Assembly: GCF_007970665.1 (NCBI RefSeq)
Contig: NZ_CP042430.1
Span: 4,712,001-4,776,000, forward strand
Reading direction: 5' to 3'
DNA length: 64,000 nt
Origin: Baekduia soli
GTDB taxonomy: Bacteria > Actinomycetota > Thermoleophilia > Solirubrobacterales > Solirubrobacteraceae
Numbering within the stretch: position 1 is the first letter of the stretch; each line of letters begins with the position of its first letter. Position numbers and translations under genes: made by a program. The notes under the pieces are model-generated. The model searched no databases and had not been told where the DNA came from. It was given only the letters and a program-made list of their open reading frames with translations. Positions 32,824 to 42,972 of the stretch are shown piece after piece.

Positions 32824-33261
32824 TCACGCCGTCGCGATCTCCAGCAGGTTGCCGTCGGGGTCGCGGAAGTAGATCGAGCGGAAGCGCCCGCGCTCGAAGA
32901 TCTCCGAGCACGGCACGCCGCGGTCGCGCAGGTAGTCGCGCCAGGCGAGCTGCTCGTCGGCCGAGCCGACCTGGAAGGCGAAGTGGTGCACCCCGCCCCG
33001 CCCGTCGGTCGCCTCCGCCATCTGCGGGTACTCCAGGAAGGACACGAGCGTGCCGGGCGTCGCCGCGGCGTCGCCGAACCAGAAGTGGCGCGTCCCCGGG
33101 TCGTCGTCGTTGTCGCCCTCGTCGGTCAGCGCGAGGCCCAGCACGTCGCGGTAGAACGCCGTGGTGCGCTCGAGGTCGGCGACGATCGCCGTCACGTGGT
33201 GCAGGCCCCGCAGCCGCATGCGGCGCTCGCCGGGCGGGGGCACGGAGGACGGCTCGCTCAC
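32824..33261 (-). CDS. Glyoxalase/bleomycin-resistance (VOC) superfamily protein
   Basis: This 145-residue protein most likely starts at GTG 33261, overlapping the TGA of the upstream gene (GTGA). An in-frame ATG at 33219 is the alternative. LRGLHHVTAIVADLERTTAFYRDVLGL and GGVHHFAFQVGSADE hold the paired beta-alpha-beta modules with His metal ligands, and FRSIYFRDPDGNLLEI the Glu. It resembles ring-cleaving dioxygenases and related lyases of the VOC fold. The substrate is unknown. It is the last gene of the long minus-strand run. Confidence 0.85.
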   Translation of the reverse strand: MSEPSSVPPPGERRMRLRGLHHVTAIVADLERTTAFYRDVLGLALTDEGDNDDDPGTRHFWFGDAAATPGTLVSFLEYPQMAEATDGRGGVHHFAFQVGSADEQLAWRDYLRDRGVPCSEIFERGRFRSIYFRDPDGNLLEIATA

Positions 33262-33746
33262 GCGCGGAACCCTACGCCGCCGCTCCGACGCACGAACGCG
33301 CGGCGGAAGCCGACGAAGGCGCCGGCGAAGGCCAGCAGGCCCACGACGAGCACGAGCGTCTGGGGTACCGGCAGCAGCCAGACCGGGATCGCGGCGATCA
33401 GCGCGCACAGGCCGGCCAGCAGCGACGAGTGCGACCGGTAGCCGGCGAAGTGCTCGCGCAGTGCGAGCTCGCCGGCCGACAGCGTGACGAGCACGACGCC
33501 TCCGGCCACGAGCACCCCGCGCCGGTCGCCGTGGGTCAGGAAGCCCAGGACGAGCAGCACGATGGCCAGCAGGATGCACAGCTCGGTCAGCGGGAACGGC
33601 GCCCAGGCCGGCTGCGGCGCGTCCTCGCGGCGCGACTTGTAGGTCGCGGCCTTCGGCGCCGGGGGCGGCGGCACCGGTGCGCTCTGCGCCGGGCGCGGAG
33701 GCGGCGCGACCGGCGACCCGGCGCGCTTGCGGCTGCGGCGTCCCAT
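33258..33746 (-). CDS. Four-helix membrane hypothetical protein
   Basis: This 162-residue protein has a Pro-rich N-terminal 55 residues followed by four hydrophobic helices (LTELCILLAIVLLVLGFLT, GVLVAGGVVLVTLSAGEL, SLLAGLCALIAAIPVWLLP, LVLVVGLLAFAGAFVGF) and a basic C-terminus. It is coupled to the downstream glyoxalase by a GTGA overlap. No function is recognisable. Confidence 0.65.
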   Translation of the reverse strand: MGRRSRKRAGSPVAPPPRPAQSAPVPPPPAPKAATYKSRREDAPQPAWAPFPLTELCILLAIVLLVLGFLTHGDRRGVLVAGGVVLVTLSAGELALREHFAGYRSHSSLLAGLCALIAAIPVWLLPVPQTLVLVVGLLAFAGAFVGFRRAFVRRSGGVGFRA

Positions 33747-33758
33747 GCCCGGGGGATC

Positions 33759-34325
33759 CTACGCGGCCCGGAGGCCGCGCATCGCCGGTGGGTCGCGGCG
33801 TGGGACCGCCGGCCCGGCGATCCCGGTGGCTGACGGGCAGCCGCTGGACAGCTTGACGTGCCACCAGCCCATGAGCATCCCGATCAGCCCAAGGCGCGGG
33901 CGGACGTGGTAGGCGCCGCAGCCGGGAAGCCCCAGGTCGGCGACCGGGAGGCGGACGCCCCTGTGCCGGGCGGGCTCGGCCAGGAGGTCCTCCAGCAGGG
34001 CGCGCGCGGCGGCCTCGTGCTCGGCGCGGCGCGCCACGGCGCCGCGGGCGCGGTGCACGCGGCCGGCAAGGTCGTCGCGCACGCGCTCGAGCTCGCCGAG
34101 GTCCAGGAGCCGCGGGCCGGCCGCGGCCGCGCCCGGGACGACCTCGGGCGCCACGTGCGGGAACGCGCCGGCGACGACGTCGGCCAGCTCGCGCTCCAGG
34201 CGGGCGATCTGGGCGCGCAGCGACGCCCGGGCGCCCCGCTCGTCGGGCGCGGCCGGCCCGGCGGCGACCCGCGGGCCGTCCCTGAGCTGTCCGGCGATCA
34301 CCACGACCTCCTCACCTGCCGCCAT
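33759..34325 (-). CDS. Hypothetical protein with coiled coil and a conserved-looking Cys/Trp C-terminus
   Basis: This 188-residue protein starts at ATG 34325, just past the stop of the B3/B4 gene. Residues 30-120 are a charged helix (RASLRAQIARLERELADVV, GELERVRDDLAGRVHRARG). The C-terminal part LPGCGAYHVRPRLGLIGMLMGWWHVKLSSGCP is hydrophobic and rich in Cys, His and Trp, and may be conserved in the lineage. It may be membrane-associated. The function is unknown. Confidence 0.55.
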   Translation of the reverse strand: MAAGEEVVVIAGQLRDGPRVAAGPAAPDERGARASLRAQIARLERELADVVAGAFPHVAPEVVPGAAAAGPRLLDLGELERVRDDLAGRVHRARGAVARRAEHEAAARALLEDLLAEPARHRGVRLPVADLGLPGCGAYHVRPRLGLIGMLMGWWHVKLSSGCPSATGIAGPAVPRRDPPAMRGLRAA

Positions 34326-34326
34326 C

Positions 34327-34989
34327 CTAACGGCCGGGACCGGGTCCGGCGACCGGCCCGGGCTCGTCGGACAGGGCGCCGGCGGCCAGCCAGAGCGCCT
34401 CGTCGACGTGCAGGTCGGGCACGCCCGGCACCGCGACGGCCACGACCCGCACGCGCGTCGTGGCGCGCCCCGGCACGTGGCGGTCCGAGAGCCGGCCGAA
34501 GAGGACGGCCACCGGGCCGGCGTCGTCGGCCAGGACCAGGCGTCCGGGTGGCAGGTCGTGGGGGTGCTCGCCCGCGGCCAGCGCCTCGCCGGCGTGCGCC
34601 GGGCGCACGGTCAGCGCGCCGCGGAGGCGGTCCTCGTCGAAGGCGACCACGGCCACGCCGGTCTCGATGACCGCGAGGGCCAGCGCGTCCTCCAGGCGCC
34701 GGCCGCTGCACATCTCGCCGCGCAGCAGCCGCGCCACCGCGGCCTCCTCGACCGGCGTGCGCCGGGCGTCGGGGTCCAGGCCGATCTGGCGGAAGAAGAC
34801 GCGGTAGGCCTGCGGCACCGGTCGCCGGCGCAGCGTGATCGCCGTCGACCCGCGAAAGCGCCGCGTCACGTCGGCCAGGCGGTCTCGCAGCTCGGGCGGC
34901 GTGCGGCCCGCGCCCGCCCCGGCCACGACCGTCGCCCGCAGCCGCAGGCCGGGGAACTCCTGGGCCAGCGTCGCGTCGACCCCGCTCAC
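34327..34989 (-). CDS. B3/B4 tRNA-binding domain protein (PheRS-beta editing-domain homologue)
   Basis: This 220-residue protein starts at GTG 34989, overlapping the previous stop (GTGA). DVTRRFRGSTAITLRRRPVPQAYRVFFRQIGLDPDARRTPVEEAAVARLLRG fits the stand-alone B3/B4 fold, with the A-Y-R-x-F-x-x-x-G-x-D-P and T-P-V-E-A patterns. In phenylalanyl-tRNA synthetase this domain clears mischarged Tyr-tRNA. Free-standing homologues are of uncertain function and may be trans-editing or chaperone-like. Its placement in a lipid-transport operon is unexplained. Confidence 0.78.
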   Translation of the reverse strand: MSGVDATLAQEFPGLRLRATVVAGAGAGRTPPELRDRLADVTRRFRGSTAITLRRRPVPQAYRVFFRQIGLDPDARRTPVEEAAVARLLRGEMCSGRRLEDALALAVIETGVAVVAFDEDRLRGALTVRPAHAGEALAAGEHPHDLPPGRLVLADDAGPVAVLFGRLSDRHVPGRATTRVRVVAVAVPGVPDLHVDEALWLAAGALSDEPGPVAGPGPGR

Positions 34990-35732
34990 CGGCCCGCCAG
35001 CGCCCGGGCCCGGGTCGTCAGGTCCGCGGCGCCGAGCACGCCGAACGTCGTCGCGACGACGCGGCCGCCGCGGGCGGCGAACGTGAGCTGCGGGCAGACC
35101 TGCACGTGGTAGGCGTTGGACAGCCCGCCGTCGCGGTCGTAGCCGACGGGGAAGCCCCATCCGTGGCGGCGCACGATCGCGCGCAGCGTGGGGCGGTCGC
35201 CGCGGATCGCGATCGCCGCGAAGGCGACCCCGGGCACCCGGCGGCGCACCTGCTCCATCGTGTCGAGCTGGCGCACGCAGCGCGACCCGCGCGTCGCGAA
35301 GAACGCCAGGACGAACGGGCCGCGCTCGCCCAGCGCGCAGCCGTTGAGCACCCGCGGCCCGCGCACGCTGCACGCCGGGCGCGCGCCCGCCGCGCCGTCG
35401 CCGGCGTGCGTCGCGAGGTTGGCGTCGCCGTCGAGGTCCGACAGCGCCAGGGGCACCGCGAACGGTGGGACGACCTGCCCGTCGGGCACGCCGCGCGCAC
35501 CGCGCCGGGTGCCCTGGCTCAGGGTGCTGACGACGAGCGCGGCGACGAGCACCACCGCGGCCACGCCGACCACCCACACGTAGCGCGGGGTGCCGGACCC
35601 GGGCCCGCCCCCGTCCGGGCGCCGCGCGGACGGCCGGCGGGCGGGCGGGGCCGGCCCGGGGGCGATCGGCCCGTCGTCGCGCGCGTCGGGCTCGAAGTCC
35701 AGCGGCCCGGGCTCGCGGCCGCCGCCGGTCAT
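34986..35732 (-). CDS. Membrane-anchored thioredoxin-fold protein lacking the CxxC motif
   Basis: This 248-residue protein starts at ATG 35732 (ATGA overlap with the RND gene). A disordered N-terminus and one transmembrane helix (about residues 51-70, YVWVVGVAAVVLVAALVVS) put the C-terminal domain outside the cell. That domain has the AhpC/TlpA/redoxin pattern: FVLAFFATRGSRCVRQLDTMEQV, FAAIAIRGDRPTLRAIV, YDRDGGLSNAYHV and PQLTFAARGGRV. The expected WCxxC is replaced by RGSRC, so only the resolving-position Cys152 remains. It may bind or form mixed disulfides rather than catalyse exchange. Confidence 0.75.
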   Translation of the reverse strand: MTGGGREPGPLDFEPDARDDGPIAPGPAPPARRPSARRPDGGGPGSGTPRYVWVVGVAAVVLVAALVVSTLSQGTRRGARGVPDGQVVPPFAVPLALSDLDGDANLATHAGDGAAGARPACSVRGPRVLNGCALGERGPFVLAFFATRGSRCVRQLDTMEQVRRRVPGVAFAAIAIRGDRPTLRAIVRRHGWGFPVGYDRDGGLSNAYHVQVCPQLTFAARGGRVVATTFGVLGAADLTTRARALAGR

Positions 35733-38406
35733 GCCGCGGGCGCCCGGGCCGCGCGGCGGCGACGGCGTGCGGCCCGAGCGCCGATCGCGCGTGCGGCGCC
35801 CGCGGGGCGCCAGGTCTCGCCGAGCACGAGCGCCGAGGGCAGCACGAGCAGCACGCCGAGCAGGGACACGCTGAGGTCGACGACCGTCACCGCCCCGAAG
35901 TCCCGCAGCATCCGGATGTCGCTGACGGTGAGCACCGCGAACCCCGCGACGGCGGTGATGCCCGAGGCCAGCACGGCCGCGCCCGTCGAGCGGTAGGTGC
36001 GCTGCAGCGCCGCCTCCGGCGCGTGCCCGGCCGCCCGCTCGGCGCGGTAGCGCTCGGACAGCAGCACGCTGAACTCGGTCGAGATCGCCACGACGAGCGC
36101 GCCGAGCGTCACCGACATCGGGTTGAGCGGCACGCGGATGGCGAAGAGCACGAGCGCCGACCAGCCCGTGGCCAGCACGATGGGCAGGAGCGGCACGAGC
36201 GCGCGGCGCCGGGAGCGCAGCGCCAGCAGCAGCACCGCGGCCACGGCCAGCAGCCCGACGGCGAGCGAGACCAGCCGCCGCCACGGCGAGGCCACCGCGG
36301 CGTTGGCGTCGGCCGCCAGCACCGGCAGCCCGGCGAGCTGCGCGTCGACCCCCGGCGGCGGGTGCAGCGCGGCGCGCATCGTGTCGAGCACGCGCTTCTC
36401 GCGCTCCAGGGACATGAGCTTGATCCCGAACGCCATCGTCGCGGTCCGGCGGTCGGCGGTGATGACGCCCTGGGAGAAGTAGGCCGGCACCGCGTCCAGC
36501 AGGGCGGTGATCTGCGCCGTGCTGCGGGCGCCGCCCGTCCCGAACAGGTCGGGCAGCGAGAACGCCGGGCACAGCTCGGCGCGCCCGCAGCCGCGCGCCG
36601 AGCTGTAGCCGTAGCGCTTGAGGATCGCCGCCTGGTAGCGCGTCATCCACGCGATGACCTTCGGATCGGTGAGCGAGCCTGCGCGGACCACGACGTCGAT
36701 CTGCCCGCCGACGTCGGTCGAGCGCTGCAGCGCCTGGAGGTCGCTCAGGGCCTGCAGGTCCTGCGGCACGAGCTTGGTGACGTCGGACTCCACCTGGGTC
36801 TGCGTGTCGGCGACCCAGCCGATCGCCGCGATCGCCAGGCCGGCGGCCAGGACGCGGTCGGGGCGCCGCAGGGCCACGCCCAGCGCCCGGCCCCGCAGGG
36901 CGCCGCCGTGGCGCGTGACGGCCCGCGCCAGCGGGTTGCGGCGCACGAGGTCGCCGGCGCCGCGCAGCGCCGGGGCCAGCGCGCCGCCCACGGCGGCGGT
37001 GCGCCCGCGGCCGGCGCCCCGCGGCGTCAGGCCGACGAGCAGCGCCGTGCCCAGCGTCAGCGCGGTCGCGAGCGCCAGGCCGATGCCCACGACGAGCAGG
37101 ACGCCGAAGCCGCGCACCATCGGCACCGGCGACAGGGCCAGGACGAGGAAGCCCGCGGCGGTCGCCGCCGCGGCGACCGCGACGGTCGGCGCGCCCGCCC
37201 GGGCCACGTGGGCCACGGCCTGCACCACCGCCGGGCGCCGCGCCCCCGGCCCGGCGCGCTCCTCGATGCGCGACTGCAGCTGGATGGCGTAGTCGACGGC
37301 GAGGCCGATGAGGACCGGCGCCACGCCGACGGAGGCCATCGTCAGCGAGGCGCCGATGAGCGAGAGCGCGCCGAACGTCACCGCGACCGACGCGATCGCC
37401 ACCAGCAGCGGCGCCAGCCGCAGCCGGGCCGGGAACACGAGGGCCAGCACCAGGCCCATGACCAGCAGCGAGGCCAGCAGCAGCACCACGATGGCGTCGC
37501 TGACCCGCGTCGTCAGGTCGGAGAGCACGACGGGCGCCCCGTCACGACGTAGGCGCCGCCGTTGCGCAGCGCGAAGTCGGGGACCTGCGTCGCGCGGCGG
37601 ATCTGGGCGATCGCGTCGCGGCGCGCCGCATCGCTCAGGCCGGGCTTGAGCCGGACCTGCACGAGCGCGCTGCCGGCGTTGGGGAACAGGTAGGCGAAGC
37701 GCGCCTTCGGCGTCCCGGCGGGCTTGCCGCCCTGGAAGACGAGCCGGGAGACGAACCCGGGGTCGTTGACGTCGGGCGCCTTGAGGATCCCGTACTTCAG
37801 CGCGATCTGGGCCGCGGCCCGGAAGTTCTGCAGCTGGGCGATCCTGCGGATCTCGCCCGCCGCCTTGCGCGCCCGTGCCTTGGAGTAGCCCTTGCCGATG
37901 GCCAGCCTGTAGGCGGCGTCGTAGGCCTTCTGGGCGTTCTCGGTGATCCCCGACAGCGTCGCGTCGTACTGCGCGCCGATCTGGCGCACGGACTCGTTGA
38001 TGAACGTCCCGGGGCCGAAGACGACCTTGGCGGGCTTGGTCGCGGCGAGCCGGGCGCACGGGCCGCGCGGCCCGCCCTTGACCTCGGCGCCCGCCGGCGG
38101 GTTGCCGCCCAGGCAGCCCTCGAGGCCGATGAGGCGCTCGAGGTCGGAGGTCAGCACGAGCCTGGCGACCGAGCCCTTGACGAGCACGTAGACGGCGTCC
38201 TCGCCGAAGAGCTCGTGCTCGCGCTGGGTCGCCTGCCACGACGCGCTGGAGCGCCCGACGAGCGTGTCGGCCGCCGTCGAGGGCGACAGCCGTAGCGCGA
38301 GCGCTCCGCCGGCCAGCGCCAGGACGCTCACCAGCAGGCCGACCGCCAGGGGGCGGCGGGCGGCCAGGCCCATGGCGGCGCCCAGGATGCGGGGCAGCCC
38401 TCCCAT
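35729..38406 (-). CDS. RND/MMPL-family lipid transporter (HpnN-like), one-base frameshift
   Basis: The gene starts MGGLPRILGAAMG at 38406. The frame reads through the first periplasmic domain to GGAYVVTG, then shifts one base at the C run 37537-37540 and continues as APVVLSDLTTRVSD to the stop at 35729. Adding one base gives 892 residues, normal for the family. It has 12 transmembrane helices in two blocks, the first periplasmic domain at 40-300 and the second at 500-680. Motifs include LIGLAVDYAIQLQSR and ALVVAISTEFSVLLSERYR, where Asp/Glu in the MMPL proton relay lie. Placed after six mce genes, it may exchange or export the same lipids. Confidence 0.82.
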
Positions 38407-38452
38407 CAGGGCGCCCAGGCTACCGCCGGCACCGGCCCGGTGCGCCGCAAGA

Positions 38453-39978
38453 TCAGGGCTGCGGGAGCCCCGGCCGCAGGCCCTGGATGTCGGCCCGGAC
38501 CTGCGGGAACTGGGTCAGCGTCCCGGCCAGGTCGTAGCGGGCCTGCTGGCGGCAGGGCGGCGCGACGACGTTGCCGCCGTCGAGGGCGAACTTGATGATG
38601 TTCGTGCGCAGCTCCTCCGTCAGGACGCCCTCCTGGGCGGGCCCGACCTCGAACGGCACCGACGTCGGCTGGCCGGCGCAGTTGCGCGTCTCGAACGCCG
38701 CCAGGCCCGTCGGCAGGCTCGAGGAGTCGCCGGGCAGCGCGTACGGGTTGGAGCGGTTGGTCGGCAGCCGCTGGCTGTAGACGCTGAGCATCTCCGGGTT
38801 CAGCGGGTTGGACGTGCGCAGGTAGTGGATCGGCGGCGCGCCGCGCGTGGTCGACGGCGTCGAGGCCTGGGTCGACGCGGCCGAGTTGGCGAAGAACGCC
38901 GCGAGCTCGCTCTTGTACAGCGAGGCGCCGTCGAGGATCGGGTTCAGCTCGCTCAGGGGCGCGTGGAACTCGGCCAGGAGCGGGTGCAGCTGGTCCAGGA
39001 ACTGCTGGGTGGCGGGCAGGCCCCTCTTGGACGCGTCGACGAGCGGGCCGATGTTCGTGAACAGCGCGCGCAGGTCGGGCGCGAGCTTGGCGGTCGCCTG
39101 CAGCGTCGGGCTCAGCTCGCGCGCGGCGGGGCGCAGCGCGGTCACCACCGGGTTGGCGTTGTCCGAGAAGCGGGTGATGCGCTCGAGCGTGGCGGCCGAC
39201 TCCTTCTCGAACGTCGGCAGCGCCTTGAAGGCGGCGGCCAGCTCCTGGTTGCGCTGCGCCGTCGTGGAGAAGACGCGGTTGGAGTTGGTGATGAGCGAGG
39301 CGAGCTGGCCGTCGCGCTCCGACAGCGCGGCGAAGACCTCTCCCGTGTTGCGCGAGAGCTGGCGCACGGCGGCCTTCTGGCCGTTGAGGATCTGCAGGAC
39401 CTTCGTGGTGTCCTGGGCGAACGGGGCGAGGTTGCCCAGCGCGGCGTTGAGGTCGGCGCCGCGGCCGTCGACGGACTGGGCCTGGGCCTGGATCCAGGTC
39501 TGGAACGCCTTGCGCGTCTCGGGGTCGAACGTCCGCAGGATCTCGTCGAGCTCGACGGTCGGCGCCACCCGCGACTGGGCCAGGCGCCCGTTGTCGGGGA
39601 TCTTGGGCGCGCTCGGCGTGCCCGGCGTCAGCTCCACGTAGGTCTCGCCCAGCAGCGTCTTCTGGCGCAGGATGGCCCGGGCGTCGGAGGGCATCGGGGC
39701 GTAGTCGCGGTCGAGCTCGATCGTGGCGTCCGACCGGCCGGTCTGCGGATTGGTCTGCACCGAGGTGACCTTGCCGACGGGCACGCCCGAGATCCGGACG
39801 TCGGCCTCGTCGGCCAGCTGCGTCGCCTCGTCGAAGGACACCTTGAACTCATAGCCCTTGGGCTTCAGGGGGTCGGGCCGCCGAAGGCCAGCCACAGGAA
39901 GAGGAGCAGGCCGAAGCACGAGAGGGCGAAGCCCGCCATGACGAGGATGCGGCCGAGGCTGGGGACCTGCTTGTTCAT
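38453..39978 (-). CDS. Mce protein 6 of the operon (MlaD-like), one-base frameshift near the N-terminus
   Basis: ATG 39978 (ATGA overlap) begins a transmembrane anchor (MNKQVPSLGRILVMAGFALS), then the frame breaks at the G run 39868-39872. After adding one base it reads PLKPKGYEFKVSFDEATQLADEADVRISGVPVGKV, the start of the MCE domain. The corrected length is 508 residues. ADEADVRISGVPVGKVTSV and ETYVELTPGTP are MCE signatures (MlaD fold). A long alpha-helical region (160-350) follows, predicted to help build the lipid tunnel, with a C-terminal domain containing two Cys. It is the last mce gene in the run. Confidence 0.82.
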
Positions 39979-41342
39979 CCGCCGCCGCCCTTCGAGGCCG
40001 CCGCGGCCGCCGGCGTCGTGCCGGCGGCGCTGCCGCACACGGCGGCGCGCTGCGGCAGGTTGGCGAGCTGGATGACCGTCGCGAGCTGCGGGTTGACCCT
40101 CTGCAGGGGCTCGAGGATGCTCAGCGACTGGCAGCTGACCAGCAGCGCGCCGCGGCGGATCGGCCCGTGGGCGTCCTGGGTGCTGAACATGGTCGGGCCG
40201 ATGTGGTTCAGCCACGAGAGCCAGAACATGTAGCCCTCGTCGTCGCCGGGCGGGTTGTAGGCCAGCGTGTTGAGCAGGTAGTTGGCCACCTTGAGCGAGC
40301 TCGTGAAGTCCGGCGTCAGGTCGGCGAGGTCGCGCACGGCCGGGCGCAGGATCCGCACCGTGGGCAGCGCGTCGCGCGCGAACGGGCGCAGCTGCTTGGA
40401 GATGACCGGCGTGGTCTGCTCCAGGAAGGGGCGCGCCTGCTTCAGCGACGGGCCCAGGGCGCGGGCGCCGGGGCGCAGCGCGCTGAGCGTCGGGCCCAGG
40501 GCGGTGCCGAGCTTGTCGACCTTCTGGACGGCCTTGTCGGTCTCGCTCAGCGTGTCGGGCAGCAGGCTCAGGGTCTCGCGCAGGCGCTGGTCCTGGTCGG
40601 CGAAGGCCTTGAACACGGCGTTGGACGCGTCGACGAGCGACGCCAGGTCCTTGTCCTTGCTGCCGACGGCCGCCATGAGCAGCCCGAAGTTGTGGACCGA
40701 GCGCGCGACGTTGTCGCGGCGCAGGGCCAGCGCCTTGGTGATGCGCTCGATGTCTCGGTTGGTGGGGTCGAAGCGGCGCAGCGCGGCCGACAGGGCCTTG
40801 CCGTTGCCGCCCAGGGCCTCCCCGCCGCCGGCCACGAGCAGCTTGAGGTAGTTGCGCGTGTCGCCGTCCAGCGCCGACAGGAACTCGTCCGTGTTGACGT
40901 TGGGCAGCGTCTGGGTGATCGGGATGACGTCGCGGGCGTGGTCGAGCTCGCCGGCCCTGCGCGTGCCGGGCGTCAGCTCGATGATCATGTCGTTGAGGCC
41001 GGTCTTGGGCCGCAGCAGCGCGGTGGCGTCGCGGTAGATGTGCGCGTACTTGCGCTTGATCTTCATCGAGACGAGCGCGCGGCCGTCCTTGAGCTCGACC
41101 TTGGAGATCTCGCCCACGGGCACGCCGGCCACGTCGACGGTCTGGCCCTGGCCCGGCGTGACGGACTGGGCGGTGGCGAACTCGGCCTTGTAGCTGACGA
41201 AGTCGCTGCCGACGACCGGGACCCACTTGGGCAGGTAGAAGCGCTGGTGGCCGAGGATGATCGACCCCGCCACGACCGCGATGAGGAAGATCACGAGGAC
41301 CGCGACGACGTCCCAGCGGTGCTTGCGGATCGCCATCCTCAT
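39975..41342 (-). CDS. Mce protein 5 of the operon (MlaD-like)
   Basis: This intact 455-residue protein starts at ATG 41342 (or 41336), overlapping the previous stop as ATGA. It has a transmembrane helix (WDVVAVLVIFLIAVVAGSIIL), an MCE domain (YKAEFATAQSVTPGQGQTVDVAGVPVGEI in the family pattern of strand-turn-strand), and a helical middle part (NLLTNR-like repeats absent). It ends in a Lys/Gly/Ala-rich tail (AAAAASKGGGG). Together with the other Mce proteins it should form a hetero-hexameric channel spanning the envelope. Confidence 0.85.
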   Translation of the reverse strand: MRMAIRKHRWDVVAVLVIFLIAVVAGSIILGHQRFYLPKWVPVVGSDFVSYKAEFATAQSVTPGQGQTVDVAGVPVGEISKVELKDGRALVSMKIKRKYAHIYRDATALLRPKTGLNDMIIELTPGTRRAGELDHARDVIPITQTLPNVNTDEFLSALDGDTRNYLKLLVAGGGEALGGNGKALSAALRRFDPTNRDIERITKALALRRDNVARSVHNFGLLMAAVGSKDKDLASLVDASNAVFKAFADQDQRLRETLSLLPDTLSETDKAVQKVDKLGTALGPTLSALRPGARALGPSLKQARPFLEQTTPVISKQLRPFARDALPTVRILRPAVRDLADLTPDFTSSLKVANYLLNTLAYNPPGDDEGYMFWLSWLNHIGPTMFSTQDAHGPIRRGALLVSCQSLSILEPLQRVNPQLATVIQLANLPQRAAVCGSAAGTTPAAAAASKGGGG

Positions 41343-42972
41343 GGGCGCGCGGCCCCCTGGCGGAACGGGTTGAGGCGATCGACGAGCTGGGCCGTCAGGC
41401 TGCCGGACGCCGGGCGGGCCGCGGGGCCGGTGGCGCTGCCGGCCTTGGCCGACCGGGTCGCCGCGGTCGCCACGGGCGTCCCGCCCCGTCGGCCGCTCCG
41501 GTCTTGGCGCCGTTGAGGTCGGGCAGCGTCTGGTCCTTGCACGGCGCCGTGGAGTTGTACGGCGACTGCCTGGCGGGCAGCGCGGGCCGGGTGCCGATCG
41601 GCAGCTGGTTGACGTTGCCGTACAGCGGCTGTCCCGTCGAGCCACCGTACTTGCCGGTGACGATCGTGTTCGCGCCGCCACCGACCTGGAAGCGGACGTA
41701 GTGGCCGTTGCCGTCGAAGTTCTCCGACTCGCCGGCCAGGCCGACCATGGAGTACCAGAACTCCTTGTAGTTCTCCTCGTTGGAGGTGAACTGGCCGTCC
41801 TGGATCTTGATGTCGCCCACGGGCAGGATCTCGTGGGTGACGCACTGGGCGACGAGGTCGGCCTGCGGCAGGGCGGTCAGCGTGCCGTTGACCACGCGGG
41901 CGAGGTCGCCGGCCGCCGGGCGCAGCTGCGCGGCGAGGCCGCCGAGCTCGTCGGGACCGACGAGCTTGGTGGCCTGCGCGATCCACGGCTGCGCGGCCGC
42001 GATGGTCGCCGGCGTCTCGCGGACGCCGGGCAGGATCTCGCGCGCGAAGGCGCGCGTGGCCGGGAACGAGGCGTCGAGGTGGCGCAGCGCGCTGTCGGTG
42101 TGCTGCAGCGTCGGGCCGAGCTCGGCGACCGAGCGCCGCAGGTCGTCCCGGCGTGCGGCCAGCGCGGCCATCGTCGTGTTCAGGTTGGTGACCAAGCCCT
42201 TGAGCGAGTCCTCGTCGCGGGCCAGCGCCTTGGTGACCTTGGCCGTGTTGGTCACGACGCCGGAGAGGTCGTGGCGCTGCAGGCCGAGGAACGCGTCGTT
42301 GACGATCGCCGCGCCCCGCAGCGCCCCCGGCGCGTGGTCGATCGACGCGTTGAGCGCCTCGGCCGCGGTCTTGCCCTTGACCTCGGGGTCCTGGGTGACG
42401 TCGTCGGCGGCCGTCGGCTTGTAGGTCAGGGCCGTCCCGTAGCCCTCGAGCAGGCGCTTGAGGTCCTCGCGGGTGTTGCTCTGCAGCGCGCTCAGCACCT
42501 GGTCGAGCTGCACGGGCGCCGACGTCTGGGTGATCGGCAGGGTGTCGCCGTCGGAGATCGTCGGCGCGGCGGGCGTGCCCGGCGAGAGGTCGACGAACTC
42601 GTTGCCCTCCAGAAAGATGCGCGAGCGCACCTTGGCCGTGGCGTCCTTGTGGATCGGCAGGCCGGCCTTGTCGATCTCCATCGTCACCAGCGACGCGGTG
42701 CCGTCGCCGCCCTTGTAGGCCTCGACCTTGGAGACCTTGCCGATGTTGACGCCGGCGATCCGGACCGGCGAGTTGGGCCGGATGTTGTTCGACGTCGCGA
42801 ACACGGCCTTGACACGGAAGCCGTGGGTGAACGGCACGTGCTTGGAGAAGCCGAAGTAGGTGATGATCGCCGCGGCGAGCAGCACGAGCGAGCCGACGAG
42901 CAGCGGGTCGGCCCCGCGGCGGTCCTTGCGCGGCACGCGCTTGACGTCGTCGTCGCTGCCGCGGCGGCTCAT
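41339..42972 (-). CDS. Mce protein 4 of the operon (MlaD-like), frameshift near the C-terminus
   Basis: The gene starts MSRRGSDDDVKRVPRKDRRG at ATG 42972. It has a transmembrane helix (LLVGSLVLLAAAIITYFGF), an MCE domain (FRVKAVFATSNNIRPNSPVRIAGVNIGKV, FVDLSPGTP) and helical repeats to about residue 370. A one-base loss at the C run 41484-41487 diverts the last 50 residues. With it restored the protein ends RPASGSLTAQLVDRLNPFRQ and its stop overlaps the next ATG (544 residues). Confidence 0.82.
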
